In this document: piece after piece, positions 19,266-27,797 of the stretch
Position numbering within the stretch: position 1 is the first letter of the stretch
Layout of the letters: each line of letters begins with the position of its first letter
Origin: Rhizobium sp. NXC14
GTDB lineage: Bacteria; Pseudomonadota; Alphaproteobacteria; Rhizobiales; Rhizobiaceae
Assembly (NCBI RefSeq): GCF_002117485.1
Contig: NZ_CP021032.1
Location: 310,001-374,000, forward strand
Direction of reading: 5' to 3'
DNA length: 64,000 nucleotides
Made by a program: the position numbers and the translations under genes
The notes under the pieces: model-generated
Database searches by the model: none
What the model saw: the letters and a program-made list of their open reading frames with translations, nothing else
What the model was told of the DNA's origin: nothing

Positions 19266-20645
19266 TTAGAATTCGACTGCCTCGAGAGCCGCTTCCGCGG
19301 CGGCGAAGAGCTGTGCCTCATCGAGCCCGACAAACTCACCGGCTTGCCAGACGATGCGTCCGTTGATCATGGTCAGGTCGGTCGGCATGCCGATCCCCAC
19401 CTTGGCAATCAGGCTCAATGGGTCGTGGCGGGTTCCGACATAATCCATCCGCCTGGTATCGATGGCGAAGAGGTCGGCTGCCATGCCGGGAGCGAGCCGG
19501 CCGATATCGCTGCGGCCAAGCAGGCTTGCGCCACCCGTGGTCGCGTAGCTCAGGAAATCGATGGGCGCTGGAACCGGATGGGCGCGCGTCGAGGCCGTCA
19601 GGCATTGCAGCATATAGGCAGAGTGGATGCAGTGCATGAGGTTGGAATTGTCGTTCGAGGCCGCGCCATCGCAACCGAGGCCAATACGCAGGCCGAACGC
19701 CGCCATCGCCGGTATGTCCGTCACTTCGGCGCCCACCAGATAGACCGGTTCGGGGCAATGGGAGACACCCGTGCCGCTGGCCGCCATCTTGCGCAGTTCG
19801 TCGTGTGTCAGCTCCCAGCAGTGGGCATAAAAGCTGTCAGGCCCGGCAAAGCCGAGTTCGGCGCAGTAATCGACGGTCCGCATCCCATGCCGTGCTTGGA
19901 TGACGGGACTTTCACCTTCGCCGACATGCGTGTGCAGCCGGACGCCGCGATCACGGGCAAGCGCGACCGATTCGATGAGGGTTTCGCGGTAACAATTCAC
20001 GGGCTGACAAGGGGCAACGACCACCTGCCGCATGCTGAAGGCGCCGGAATCGTGGTAGCTGTCGATCAGCCGGGCGCAATCGGCGATGAACTCGTCCGTG
20101 GTTTCCAGCATGGCGTCCGGGATCGTCGAGCCCTCGGACTTCGGCAGCGTATTGCCGCCTCGTCCCGCGTGGAAGCGCATACCGAGAAGTTCCGCCGCCT
20201 CGAACTGACGATCGATCAGACGCTTTCCGGCGTGCCGGGGGAAGCAATATTGGTGGTCGAAGGCCGTCGTGCAGCCATGCTTGATCATCTCGGCCATGGC
20301 CGTGACCGACGAATGATAGAAACAATCCTCGTTCAGCCGCGAGAAGATCGGATAGATCCGGTCGAGCCATTCGATCACGGAGAGCTTCGTCCAGTCGAGA
20401 TCGGCCCGATTGCGCACGAAGCATTGGAAGAAGTGGTGATGGGTGTTGACGAGACCCGGATAGACAAACCAGCCGGACGCATCCTGAAGGATCGTGTCGG
20501 CAGGCAGGGCCTCCTGCGACAGGTTCGTCCCGATCGCCTGGATCGCCGGGCCGCTGGTCAGCAGATCGGCGTTCCGACGCACGGTCGGCCCGTTGCCTTC
20601 GTCGACGATTATGGCGGCGCAGTTCTTCAGCAGGTAGCCCGGCAT
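19266..20645 (-). CDS. Amidohydrolase of the 8-oxoguanine/guanine deaminase group
   Basis: 459-residue metal-dependent aminohydrolase. It has the HxH metal motif in GLVNTHHHFFQ, a second histidine in LHTHVGEGE, FYAHCWELTHDEL, and the metal aspartate in LGCDGAASNDNS. The C-terminal beta-sandwich piece ends in DLTMINGRIVWQAGEF. Length and motifs fit 8-oxoguanine deaminase and AtzB-like enzymes that remove an exocyclic amino group from purines. It begins 2 bp before the GST gene's end region and lies between that gene and the BMP binding protein, so deamination of the imported or demethylated purine is the natural reading. Substrate is not proven. Confidence 0.87.
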   Translation of the reverse strand: MPGYLLKNCAAIIVDEGNGPTVRRNADLLTSGPAIQAIGTNLSQEALPADTILQDASGWFVYPGLVNTHHHFFQCFVRNRADLDWTKLSVIEWLDRIYPIFSRLNEDCFYHSSVTAMAEMIKHGCTTAFDHQYCFPRHAGKRLIDRQFEAAELLGMRFHAGRGGNTLPKSEGSTIPDAMLETTDEFIADCARLIDSYHDSGAFSMRQVVVAPCQPVNCYRETLIESVALARDRGVRLHTHVGEGESPVIQARHGMRTVDYCAELGFAGPDSFYAHCWELTHDELRKMAASGTGVSHCPEPVYLVGAEVTDIPAMAAFGLRIGLGCDGAASNDNSNLMHCIHSAYMLQCLTASTRAHPVPAPIDFLSYATTGGASLLGRSDIGRLAPGMAADLFAIDTRRMDYVGTRHDPLSLIAKVGIGMPTDLTMINGRIVWQAGEFVGLDEAQLFAAAEAALEAVEF

Positions 20646-20646
20646 C

Positions 20647-21306
20647 TCACGTCTCCTTCCTGGCGGGATGAGGGTCGGGCTTCAACTCGTGCAGCCGGTG
20701 GATGCCGGGCATTTCGATGAAACCTTCAAGACTGCGGATGGCGCGCAGCCACAGCCGAATGTTCGGGTAGGGATCGAGCGAGATTCCGCCATCAGGCGCC
20801 AGTGCGACATAGGGGAAACAGGCCATGTCGGCGATCGTCGCGCGGTCTGATGTGAGGAATCGCATGTCGCGGAGCCGCTGCTCAAAAAGTCCGGCTTCGA
20901 GTTCGCGCAGCGCCGCGATCCCTTGTGCCTGCAGGGCCTCGATATTGCCGGGGCGCAGCAGCATCTGATGCAGCCGCGCCCCACCGAGATTTGTCGTCAG
21001 CCGATGCGAAAAAGAGAGCCATTGTTGCACGCGCGCCATCTCCTCGGGCGCGTTCAGACCCAGCCAATCAGGTCCGTTCCGCGCGGCGAGAAAGGCGAGC
21101 ATGGCCGAAGATTCTGTCAGCACCAGCTCGCCATCCACGAGGATCGGTATCGAACCTGCCGGATTGAGGGCGAGAAGCTCAGGACCACGATGTTCCATGC
21201 CGGGATGGAAATCGACCGGCCGGATATCCAGCTTGACGCCGAGGATCGCTGCCATCAGGCGGATCTTGTAACAGCTCGGCGATAGGATGTAGTCGTAAAG
21301 CTTCAT
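20647..21306 (-). CDS. Glutathione S-transferase-family protein (NdmE-like position)
   Basis: 219 residues. The N-terminal thioredoxin-like domain (MKLYDYILSPSCYKIR) carries the SIPILVDGELVLTESSAML glutathione-binding segment, and a C-terminal all-helical domain follows. SPSCYKI at the active site is like bacterial GSTs that use Ser or Cys. The gene overlaps the oxygenase gene by 4 bp (ATGA). In the caffeine-degrading ndm cluster a GST-like protein, NdmE, is needed to assemble the NdmC/NdmD complex rather than as a detoxification enzyme. The same arrangement here supports a structural role, though catalysis cannot be excluded. Confidence 0.9.
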   Translation of the reverse strand: MKLYDYILSPSCYKIRLMAAILGVKLDIRPVDFHPGMEHRGPELLALNPAGSIPILVDGELVLTESSAMLAFLAARNGPDWLGLNAPEEMARVQQWLSFSHRLTTNLGGARLHQMLLRPGNIEALQAQGIAALRELEAGLFEQRLRDMRFLTSDRATIADMACFPYVALAPDGGISLDPYPNIRLWLRAIRSLEGFIEMPGIHRLHELKPDPHPARKET

Positions 21307-22151
21307 TGTGCGACCAGCTGTGCGCCATAGAGATAGTTGTGGCGCTTCAGCCAGCGCCGGTAAGCGATCGATGTCAGATCGGCCCTGGTCGGAATTTCCA
21401 TGCCGGGATCGAGCGGCAGAAGCGCCGGGATCTGGTTTTCCAGGATCGAACGATCCTGCAGGAAAATCATCTGTTGAAAATGGATGAGGTCTGTCATTGG
21501 CGTCACGTCATCGAAGAGGGCCATCCACGGCCAGACGTCGCAAAGGTCTTCCGCAAGCGGCTGGACGAACAGGGTTATGACATCCCATTCGCCCGGGCGG
21601 GGAGGGCAGGTCTTGTAAAGCACCGAGCAGGTCGGGGCCGGCACGCGATACATATACTCGGTGGTTATCCCGCTGGTCGCCGACTTTGCAGCCTGCGGCT
21701 GGTAGAACTTCACCTGCGTCGCCCAGACTTCATCCTCTTTCTCGCGGATCTCGACTTTATAATTTTCGACCTCCGTATGCGGCTCGGCGCCGAGGATATC
21801 GGTATGAACGAAGGGAAAATGCGCGATGTCGAGGAAGTTCTCGACTGCTCTTAAGGGGGAGCAGCGTACCCGCACGACACCGACGTCGACGAAGCGGCGG
21901 CCGGGCTGATCGGCTTCGGGAATGGCAAATATCTCCTTGGCGGGGGTACCGAGAGAAGACCAGACATGACCATAGCGGAGGCGAACGGGCAGGGCACGTC
22001 CATCCCCCGATGTAACCCGCGCCGCGCCGTCAGGGGTGCGCACCACCTCTATGGGCTCGCCCATCAAGGCAGTCTTGCTTCCCGCCTCGGTGAGCTGGCT
22101 GAACAGGCCGACCGGGTACCATTCATCGAGCATCTCGCCGGCTTCGTTCAT
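21303..22151 (-). CDS. Rieske-oxygenase catalytic subunit lacking a Rieske cluster (NdmC-like)
   Basis: 282 residues, starting at the ATG that overlaps the upstream stop (ATGA, 22148-22151). The catalytic non-heme iron motif is clear: NFLDIAHFPFVHTD (N105, D108, H111, H116). FLQDRSILENQIP near the C-terminus probably supplies the third ligand. The first 65 residues resemble a Rieske beta-fold (DEWYPVGLFSQL, EPIEVVRTPDG), but no CxH or CxxH ligand pair remains. This matches NdmC, the methylxanthine N7-demethylase subunit that borrows a Rieske centre from a partner. The adjacent Rieske gene probably supplies electrons. The exact substrate is unknown. Confidence 0.88.
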   Translation of the reverse strand: MNEAGEMLDEWYPVGLFSQLTEAGSKTALMGEPIEVVRTPDGAARVTSGDGRALPVRLRYGHVWSSLGTPAKEIFAIPEADQPGRRFVDVGVVRVRCSPLRAVENFLDIAHFPFVHTDILGAEPHTEVENYKVEIREKEDEVWATQVKFYQPQAAKSATSGITTEYMYRVPAPTCSVLYKTCPPRPGEWDVITLFVQPLAEDLCDVWPWMALFDDVTPMTDLIHFQQMIFLQDRSILENQIPALLPLDPGMEIPTRADLTSIAYRRWLKRHNYLYGAQLVAQ

Positions 22152-22789
22152 GCGGCATCCTTCTGGCGTTTCTCCGCCCGGCGGCGCAGGGCTTCGGCAA
22201 TGCGGGATGCCGTAATCCGATCTGCGACGTTGCGATCCTGTTCGACCAGGACGTGTATGAGGGTGCATGCGATCTGCGCCGCCGGCAACAGCCGGACCCA
22301 CGGACATTCGGCGACGTGGATCAACCCGTCCGCATCGAGTTTGCCTTCGGCTGCCGCTTCGATTGCCGCTATGCCGGCGTCCAGCGTTAGCGAGCGTATT
22401 GGCGCGAAACGATCCAGGCGTGGCGGCAGTATTGCCGGCTCGCCGACTGACACCCAGACGATGCCATCTGATTCTTCGACCCGCTGGACCGCCACGCGAA
22501 TCGTTTCCGGCGGTACAAGGTCGGGATGAGCCGGAATGCGAACACATCCTCCCGCCGGAGAATAGCTCCAGCCGTGATAGATGCATGAGAGGGCCTCGCC
22601 CCGCACGAAGCCGTGAGACAATCGCATGCCGCGATGCGGGCAGCGGTCGGACGAGGCCGATACGCGCCCGGACTGGCTGCGCCAGAGAGCGATTGATCCT
22701 GCCGATGTCCAGGCCGGTATGACGGTTGCCGGCGGCAGATCGGCAGAAAGCGCGACAGGCATCCAGGAGCCGGCCGTATCGGAAGGCAT
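22148..22789 (-). CDS. Rieske [2Fe-2S] protein with a C-terminal helical extension
   Basis: 213 residues. The N-terminal Rieske domain has both ligand pairs, CPHRGMRLSHG (C50, H52) and CIYHGWSYSPAGG (C69, H72). The last 100 residues (from about PPRLDRFAP) resemble nothing I recognise and end in a basic helix. It is the first gene of the operon and has GAGGAAA 9 bases before its ATG. It overlaps the catalytic subunit gene by 4 bp. I infer that it replaces the Rieske domain missing from the next protein. No flavin/ferredoxin reductase gene is nearby, so the electron donor must be encoded elsewhere. Confidence 0.88.
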   Translation of the reverse strand: MPSDTAGSWMPVALSADLPPATVIPAWTSAGSIALWRSQSGRVSASSDRCPHRGMRLSHGFVRGEALSCIYHGWSYSPAGGCVRIPAHPDLVPPETIRVAVQRVEESDGIVWVSVGEPAILPPRLDRFAPIRSLTLDAGIAAIEAAAEGKLDADGLIHVAECPWVRLLPAAQIACTLIHVLVEQDRNVADRITASRIAEALRRRAEKRQKDAA

Positions 22790-22920
22790 GACGGTTATTT
22801 CCTCAATCTTACCAGCGGCTTGACACTGCAGACGTAGCGCGGCTTTCCAAGCTTTGCAATCTCAGCTTCAGAGGTTTGCATAAAAGATTCGCATTGGCAA
22901 CAATGGTTAAATAACGGGCA

Positions 22921-23214
22921 TCAGCTCGGGTGCTGTTCCGGCTGCGGTGTGTCTGTGGCATATACAATCCTGCGCTGAATCGCGTCGACCCAGACATCGA
23001 TCGGCCCAAGTGAACATCCCACTTCCAGCATGTCGATCAGTTCGACAGGTCCCGCGACTTCAAGTTCGATCCGGTCCGCGCCGGCATGCAAAAAATCCTG
23101 GGAAAGACCGAGCTTGTCGGCATGACAGCGAATCCACGGGACGAACGAGGCGGATTTGACGTCGCCAATGATCGTGATCCGTTCGCGTAACTCGCTGCGC
23201 CGTGATTGTCGCAT
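22921..23214 (-). CDS. Acylphosphatase-like small protein without the catalytic residues
   Basis: 97 residues with the acylphosphatase layout: strand RITIIGDVKSASFVPWIR, helix CHADKLGLSQDF, strand IELEVAGPVELIDML, and LGPIDVWVDAIQRR. In true acylphosphatases the first strand ends in VGFR with a catalytic Arg, and a later GWVRN supplies Asn. Here these positions read ASFV and LSQDF, so hydrolase activity is unlikely. It lies just upstream of the Rieske operon on the same strand, 131 bp away. Function unknown. Confidence 0.65.
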   Translation of the reverse strand: MRQSRRSELRERITIIGDVKSASFVPWIRCHADKLGLSQDFLHAGADRIELEVAGPVELIDMLEVGCSLGPIDVWVDAIQRRIVYATDTPQPEQHPS

Positions 23215-23539
23215 GGAATTCTCTCGCTCGCCCTATGATGACAGCATAGCGCTTCGTCGCCTTTGTGAAAGGGGCATGAGCGAAGGTTCTGGTCGTTCCA
23301 CCGATCGATGCCTAAATAGCAATCATGCCGGGCTCCGTGGAGAAGGTGACACCAGCCGTCGCCTCCATAGTGGTCGCCAAAGGCTGCATCTCAGAAAACG
23401 AGCGGCAGATTCTTCAGGTCGACTAGGTAAAGCGGAAGGAGGTGACGACTGACCTCGATGACACTTCAGCCGGAGACTTGCTCCTATTGCAGGCCGGTCC
23501 TCGGACGGAAAGATATGGCCCGCACGTCGCTCGCGGGCC
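23215..23539. other. Intergenic, no gene recognised
   Basis: A 33-codon frame at 23323-23424 is the only tidy reading and has no ribosome site or recognisable similarity. The rest looks noncoding. Confidence 0.35.
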
Positions 23540-23905
23540 TTACCTGAACACCCAGAGAAGGTTTATCAGGAAATTAAAGGTGAAGGCCGTCCCTATGCCG
23601 AAAAACTTTGCCCATAAGGGCGAGAACCCGACCTGTTGTGCGAGAATCAGCGTCACACAGACATTGATGGACAGGCCGACGAGCGCGCCGATCAAAAACA
23701 GTGAAGCGCGCTTGCGGCTTATTGCCTGATTGAAGACATACCGGCTGGTGACGCTGTAATTGACGGCGGCGGCGATCAGCCAGCTCGATGTCGCCGAAAG
23801 GATGAGAGGCACGCCGAGCACCAGCATGCAATGAAACATCGTGAGGTCGACGAATGCAGCGAGACCCCCAGTGAACACATAACGAATAGCTTTGGAAAAG
23901 ATCAT
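23540..23905 (-). CDS. GtrA-family membrane protein
   Basis: 121 residues with four predicted membrane helices, beginning KAIRYVFTGGLAAFVDLTMF, the family opening, and ending in FLINLLWVFR. GtrA proteins take part in moving polyprenyl-phosphate-linked sugars across the membrane. It overlaps the upstream HAD gene by 4 bp, and together with the UbiA-type gene they form a three-gene operon. A 98-base part of this gene has a decayed copy at 5922-6018. Confidence 0.9.
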   Translation of the reverse strand: MIFSKAIRYVFTGGLAAFVDLTMFHCMLVLGVPLILSATSSWLIAAAVNYSVTSRYVFNQAISRKRASLFLIGALVGLSINVCVTLILAQQVGFSPLWAKFFGIGTAFTFNFLINLLWVFR

Positions 23906-24609
23906 CCGGATGTCTCCTCTGCCCGAAGCGCCGCGAACACTGGGTCCGAATAGGTTGAAAAGGTCAGCCAGTCCTCCCGCGGCACGTTGGAGCGAATGAG
24001 CGGCAGGACACCAGCGCGCCGCGCCGCAAGACCGTCCCGCTCCGGTCTGTCGCCTATCAGCACGGTTTGCGCCGGACCGACACCGGCGCGCTGCATCAGC
24101 ATCTGCAGGCCCCGCGGATGAGGTTTTTGGATGCCGACGCCGGGATCGCTTGCAGCCAATATGTAATCGGCCGACAAGTTCATCCTGTGCAGCTTCTCGT
24201 CGGCAGGATAATCAGAATAGATCCCGATCGCCTTATTCTGCCGTCTGAGACCGGCAAACAACTCCACCAGCCCATCATACCGGCAGGATGCGAGATGGGC
24301 GAGCGGACGGCGGCCGATCCATTCGCTGACGATTGCCTCTATCCTTTCCGCGGGCTCGCCGGTTCGCGCGACGATACGCGCCATCAGGTTCGCCTGAAAA
24401 TCGTCGATCTCCTCCTCGCCGATGGTTTCACGCAAGGAACGGTAAGCGCGCAGCACCCGCAGATTGGTCAGGCTGCCCCGCGCCACCGCATGAGCGATCA
24501 ATTCGCCCGCCATCCTAAGGCGCAGCCTTCTCTGGCTATAAAGTGTTCCGTCGACGTCAAAGACGACGAAACGGATACTGCCCCAGTTGATATCATTCGC
24601 CATGATCAT
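23902..24609 (-). CDS. HAD-superfamily hydrolase
   Basis: 235 residues from the ATG at 24609, which overlaps the UbiA gene stop (ATGA). HAD motif I is FDVDGTLY (D18, D20), motif II is in GIYSDYPADEK, and motifs III/IV are KPHPRGLQML and VLIGDRPERDGLAA. The overall form is that of phosphoglycolate-phosphatase-like HADs. Between a UbiA-type transferase and GtrA, it most plausibly removes the 5-phosphate from a polyprenyl-phosphoryl pentose phosphate. That role is inference from order only. A second ATG at 24603 is possible. Confidence 0.88.
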   Translation of the reverse strand: MIMANDINWGSIRFVVFDVDGTLYSQRRLRLRMAGELIAHAVARGSLTNLRVLRAYRSLRETIGEEEIDDFQANLMARIVARTGEPAERIEAIVSEWIGRRPLAHLASCRYDGLVELFAGLRRQNKAIGIYSDYPADEKLHRMNLSADYILAASDPGVGIQKPHPRGLQMLMQRAGVGPAQTVLIGDRPERDGLAARRAGVLPLIRSNVPREDWLTFSTYSDPVFAALRAEETSG

Positions 24610-25592
24610 TGGATGGTGATGTAGTGCTGCTCGGTCAGGGTCACTAAAAGAGGAATGTCGACGAACGTCGTGAAGATGAAGGCCGCCACCAGGGCCATGA
24701 CGACTGCAATCAGCCCCGGCTCGCGGAACAGCTTTTCCGGTTTCTGCGCCGTAGATCCCGGTTTCGTGGCCATCACGAAGTAGGCTGTAAACAGGACAAC
24801 GACGAAGGGCAGGACGAGCATGTACTCGATGCGATACTTGACCAGGAAGACGGACAGGAAGGCAATCGAAAAGAGTGAGTAGGCAATGCATGAGGCAGTC
24901 AGCGAGACCTGCGTATAGTGCGCGAAACTCGCCCGGTAGCGCGACAGCAGATCTTTGCCATGGGACGCGACGATCTCGTCATATTCCGATAAGCGCTTGG
25001 CCGCCATAAGGAACGCGCCGCCGAACCAGTAGGCGAGAATGATCGATCCAGGCGGCAGGCTCGTTGGGTCGATCATCGACCAGCCGATAACCAGCCGGAT
25101 CGGATTGTTGATCGATTCCGAGATGACGTCGAGATAGGCCTTGTCCTTGCTTCTGATTGGGTCGAGATTGTAGAGGATTCCCTGAATCGCAAACAGACAG
25201 GCCACGCAGAAGAGAAGTTTGCTCGAGAGGATGGCGCAGCCGAGGCCGACGATGAGCAGCACGCTCCACTCAAGCTGAACCAGCCTGCCGTTCATCGCGC
25301 TTTGCACGGCGGACCGCTGCGATTTCGTCGGATGATGCCGGTCAAACTCCCGGTCGAACCACTCGTTGATGCAGTAGTTCGCAGAGGCGATGCAGAGCGC
25401 GGTCACAAGGCCAAGCAGGACCGAAGACGCCAGGTCGTCGTTTCTGACCCCGCGCAGAAGATAGGCGAGGATGATGCCGGGAAGGATGAAGACGTGCTTC
25501 GTGCTGTGATCGAGCCGCGCAATGGCGATATAGTCGCTCCAGCCGGCACGGCCTGATGCGGGGACGCTCCGGTCACTCGAGCCTGTGTTCAT
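24606..25592 (-). CDS. UbiA-family prenyltransferase, decaprenyl-phosphate phosphoribosyltransferase-like
   Basis: 328 residues with about nine membrane helices. The first Asp-rich motif is NEWFDREFDRHHPTKSQRS (N76, D80, D84), whose HPTKSQR tail is typical of decaprenyl-phosphate 5-phosphoribosyltransferases rather than quinone-pathway UbiA. The second conserved loop is YNLDPIRSKDKAYLDVISES. Start 25592 is chosen because AAGGAGG lies 8 bases before it and falls inside the first codons of the alternative start at 25610. It leads the ubiA-HAD-gtrA operon. NoeC of Azorhizobium is a related rhizobial enzyme for pentose-lipid supply. Confidence 0.85.
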   Translation of the reverse strand: MNTGSSDRSVPASGRAGWSDYIAIARLDHSTKHVFILPGIILAYLLRGVRNDDLASSVLLGLVTALCIASANYCINEWFDREFDRHHPTKSQRSAVQSAMNGRLVQLEWSVLLIVGLGCAILSSKLLFCVACLFAIQGILYNLDPIRSKDKAYLDVISESINNPIRLVIGWSMIDPTSLPPGSIILAYWFGGAFLMAAKRLSEYDEIVASHGKDLLSRYRASFAHYTQVSLTASCIAYSLFSIAFLSVFLVKYRIEYMLVLPFVVVLFTAYFVMATKPGSTAQKPEKLFREPGLIAVVMALVAAFIFTTFVDIPLLVTLTEQHYITIQ

Positions 25593-25749
25593 ACCAGACG
25601 CCTCCTTCATCGCCAGACGGTCTATTTCCGATCATCATCTACACGTAATAGGTTTCGAAATAATTCGCAGGAGGCAACGTATGCCCTCGCTGATGGAGGA
25701 TGCCTAATTAATCAGCATCCAAAATTCACCCTTATCGGCATCCAATTTT

Positions 25750-27395
25750 GGCTCTGACGCAGATTTGGTGCAATTCTCTCATGTCGCGCCAATCAGGCGG
25801 GCTTGGAGAAGATCAAGTTTTCCGCGTCCTTAGATCTGGCGCTTTACCAGCTTGAGCTTGGTGATCTGCCCCTCGGTTTGTCCATTGGACCATGGTGAGA
25901 CGATCACTGCCCGGACTGCCTGTATGTCTTTCGCCACGCCATTGACAAAGGAGGAAATCACACTGTTATGGGCGCGGTCGATCCACGGCGCGAGATGGTT
26001 TTCCGCCTTGCACCGGATCATAAGATAGACTTCGGCGATGATATCGCGAGCCGTAACGAGCAAGGGAACACCACTTTCGATAGCGGCGATTGCGACGGTC
26101 TCGGATTTCGTCAGGTTGTCTCTGCTGGTTGACAAAGGGCGGGCAATCGTTGGGGCGGAGGGAATGCGGGTCAACGAGTCCGCATCCGCCTTGTCGGCTC
26201 GCTTCCGTCGTGTGGCCCATTCACTGGCGACCCGGCACGAACCACGAAAGCCTCGTGTTCTCAAACGCCGCCATAGCTCAGTGCCGTTCCTCTTGCCGGC
26301 AGCCCATTGCAAGTCGAGCCATTCGAGATAGGGCTCCAACGAGCTTTTTCTGGGCCGAAAGACATCGTTTCGTTGCCCTCTGGGCACCTGGCGGACCAAG
26401 CCGCGACTATGACCGGTACGGCGCACGATTTCCTTGATCGTGACATCATCCTTCGCCAGTGCAATGACGGCCGCGTTCGTCTGTTCGCGCCGAAGATAGC
26501 CTTCGTATTCGTTCGGCCGCGGTCAGCAGCTTGGGATTGATGCGCGTTGCTCCGAGTGTCTTGCGGATTTCCGCATCCATTTGCAGACAGCGTCCAGGAA
26601 CGCACGGCTGGCATTCTCCATCAAATGCCATCGATCAGCGACCTGCAACGCATCCGGCAGCGCCTTTGCCACCGCGAGCCCGTAAGCACCGCCACGGTCG
26701 CGGGCAATGATCTGGACTTGGGGGTTCTGCCGCAGCCAAGCTTCCGCCGTCGACGGCTCACGATCCGGCAACAGACGAACCGGCCGCCGACGTTCTAGGT
26801 CACACAAGATCGTGCCGTAGCGATGATTGCGCCGTCAGGCCCAGTCGTCGACGCCAATCACCGAGGGCGGGGTCGACGTTGGTAGTCCTTGCCTGCGGAT
26901 GACGCGCAGCAAAGTGTCGTTGCTGACGGGAAGCATCAGCCGCTGGGCAAAACGCGCCGCCGGGCGTCCTCCAAGCGCGAGCGCCAAATGGTGGACGACA
27001 TGCTCAAGACGCCCAGTTCGTCTGGCATAGGGCGGCAGCACATCGCCAAACCCCTCGGTAAATATCTGCCTCCCGCAGAGCACGGCATCACAAGCGAACC
27101 TTCGTGTCTGCACGAGCAGCCTGACGCGTCTCCCAGAGAGGGGAAGGTCCGCTACTTGGCGGCAATAGCGACTTCGAACCGTTTGCGACATCCGTCCGCA
27201 TGCCGGACAAGCCACGGTAGCGCCGGCTCGGGAAAGCAAGATGCAGGTTTCATCGTCAATGTGGGTGATGCGTTCGGCGATGAAGCCTGCCGGTACCAAA
27301 TCAGAGGGGCGAAACTTGGTGAGCATCGTGCTGATTCCTTTGTGGAAACCAGCAAGGCAGCATCGTTACAACTGCATCAAAACTGAGTCAGAGCC
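25750..27395. mobile_element. ISL3-family insertion sequence (inactive)
   Basis: About 1.65 kb. Terminal inverted repeats of about 23 bp lie at 25750-25772 (GGCTCTGACGCAG...) and 27373-27395 (reverse complement GGCTCTGACTCAG...), matching at most positions. The AATTTT/AAATTT sequence just outside the ends also looks symmetric, but no exact 8-bp target duplication remains. It contains one minus-strand transposase frame that is broken several times. Confidence 0.8.
25779..27326 (-). pseudogene. ISL3-family transposase, disrupted
   Basis: The frame starts at 27326 with the zinc-finger-bearing N-terminus (ACPACGRMS) and reaches GVDDWA, the first catalytic Asp region, where the expected Trp codon is TGA at about 26835. 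It resumes in the same frame (CDLERRRPV, then QIIARDRGGAYGLAV, ADRWHLMENA). Two compensating frameshifts follow between about 26480 and 26580, seen as INPKLLTAAERIR in another frame, with return at EYEGYLRREQTNAAV. Near the end, KRQI is followed by TAA where the family has Tyr. The original stop would be 25779-25781. No functional transposase can be made. Confidence 0.85.
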
Positions 27396-27797
27396 AAATT
27401 TGCACGCCGAAACACAGAGGGGAATGCACTACGGCCATAAGCTTCGTGAGATGGACGGACCCTCCGGAACGGCACTGACAAGCCTATACCGGCGTGCCAA
27501 ATCTGTTTCCGCCCTTGTCGAGGACTGGTTGCGTCGCCGCGCCCGCGGCCATCATGAGGCCAAGCAGGCATCGATCTTCAATGCGGTTCATCTGCGATGC
27601 GAGCGACGTGATCAGCTTTGGATTTGCCGCTCTGCCTCCTTCACGACCTCACGATAATGGTGCTGCCATCGCGTCCTGCCCCGGCTCTTGGTCCTGCCAG
27701 GCCCACGCCGCCGGCAACGGCTTTGCCGTCCTCCACTTCGTTGCGGCCCTGCGGGTGCAGGCGGCGCTTGTTGCCTGGCTTTCGGCCCGCCGTAGCA
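27396..27797. other. Intergenic stretch upstream of ardC
   Basis: About 400 bp between the IS end and the ardC leader. Several short frames exist, but none has a ribosome site or a recognisable domain. No remnant could be assigned. Confidence 0.35.

Noticed and set aside
18876..20720. 614-codon plus-strand frame across the aminohydrolase and binding-protein genes
   Set aside because: It runs antisense to clear enzymes with intact motifs. Its translation has no family features.
23156..23452. 98-codon plus-strand frame upstream of gtrA
   Set aside because: It overlaps the acylphosphatase-like gene antisense and has no ribosome site or similarity.
25690..25749. Two GCATCCAAAATT/GCATCCAATTTT direct repeats beside the ISL3 end, considered as an IS21 end remnant
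   Set aside because: Only two short copies are visible and nothing of an IS21 gene. Too little to call.
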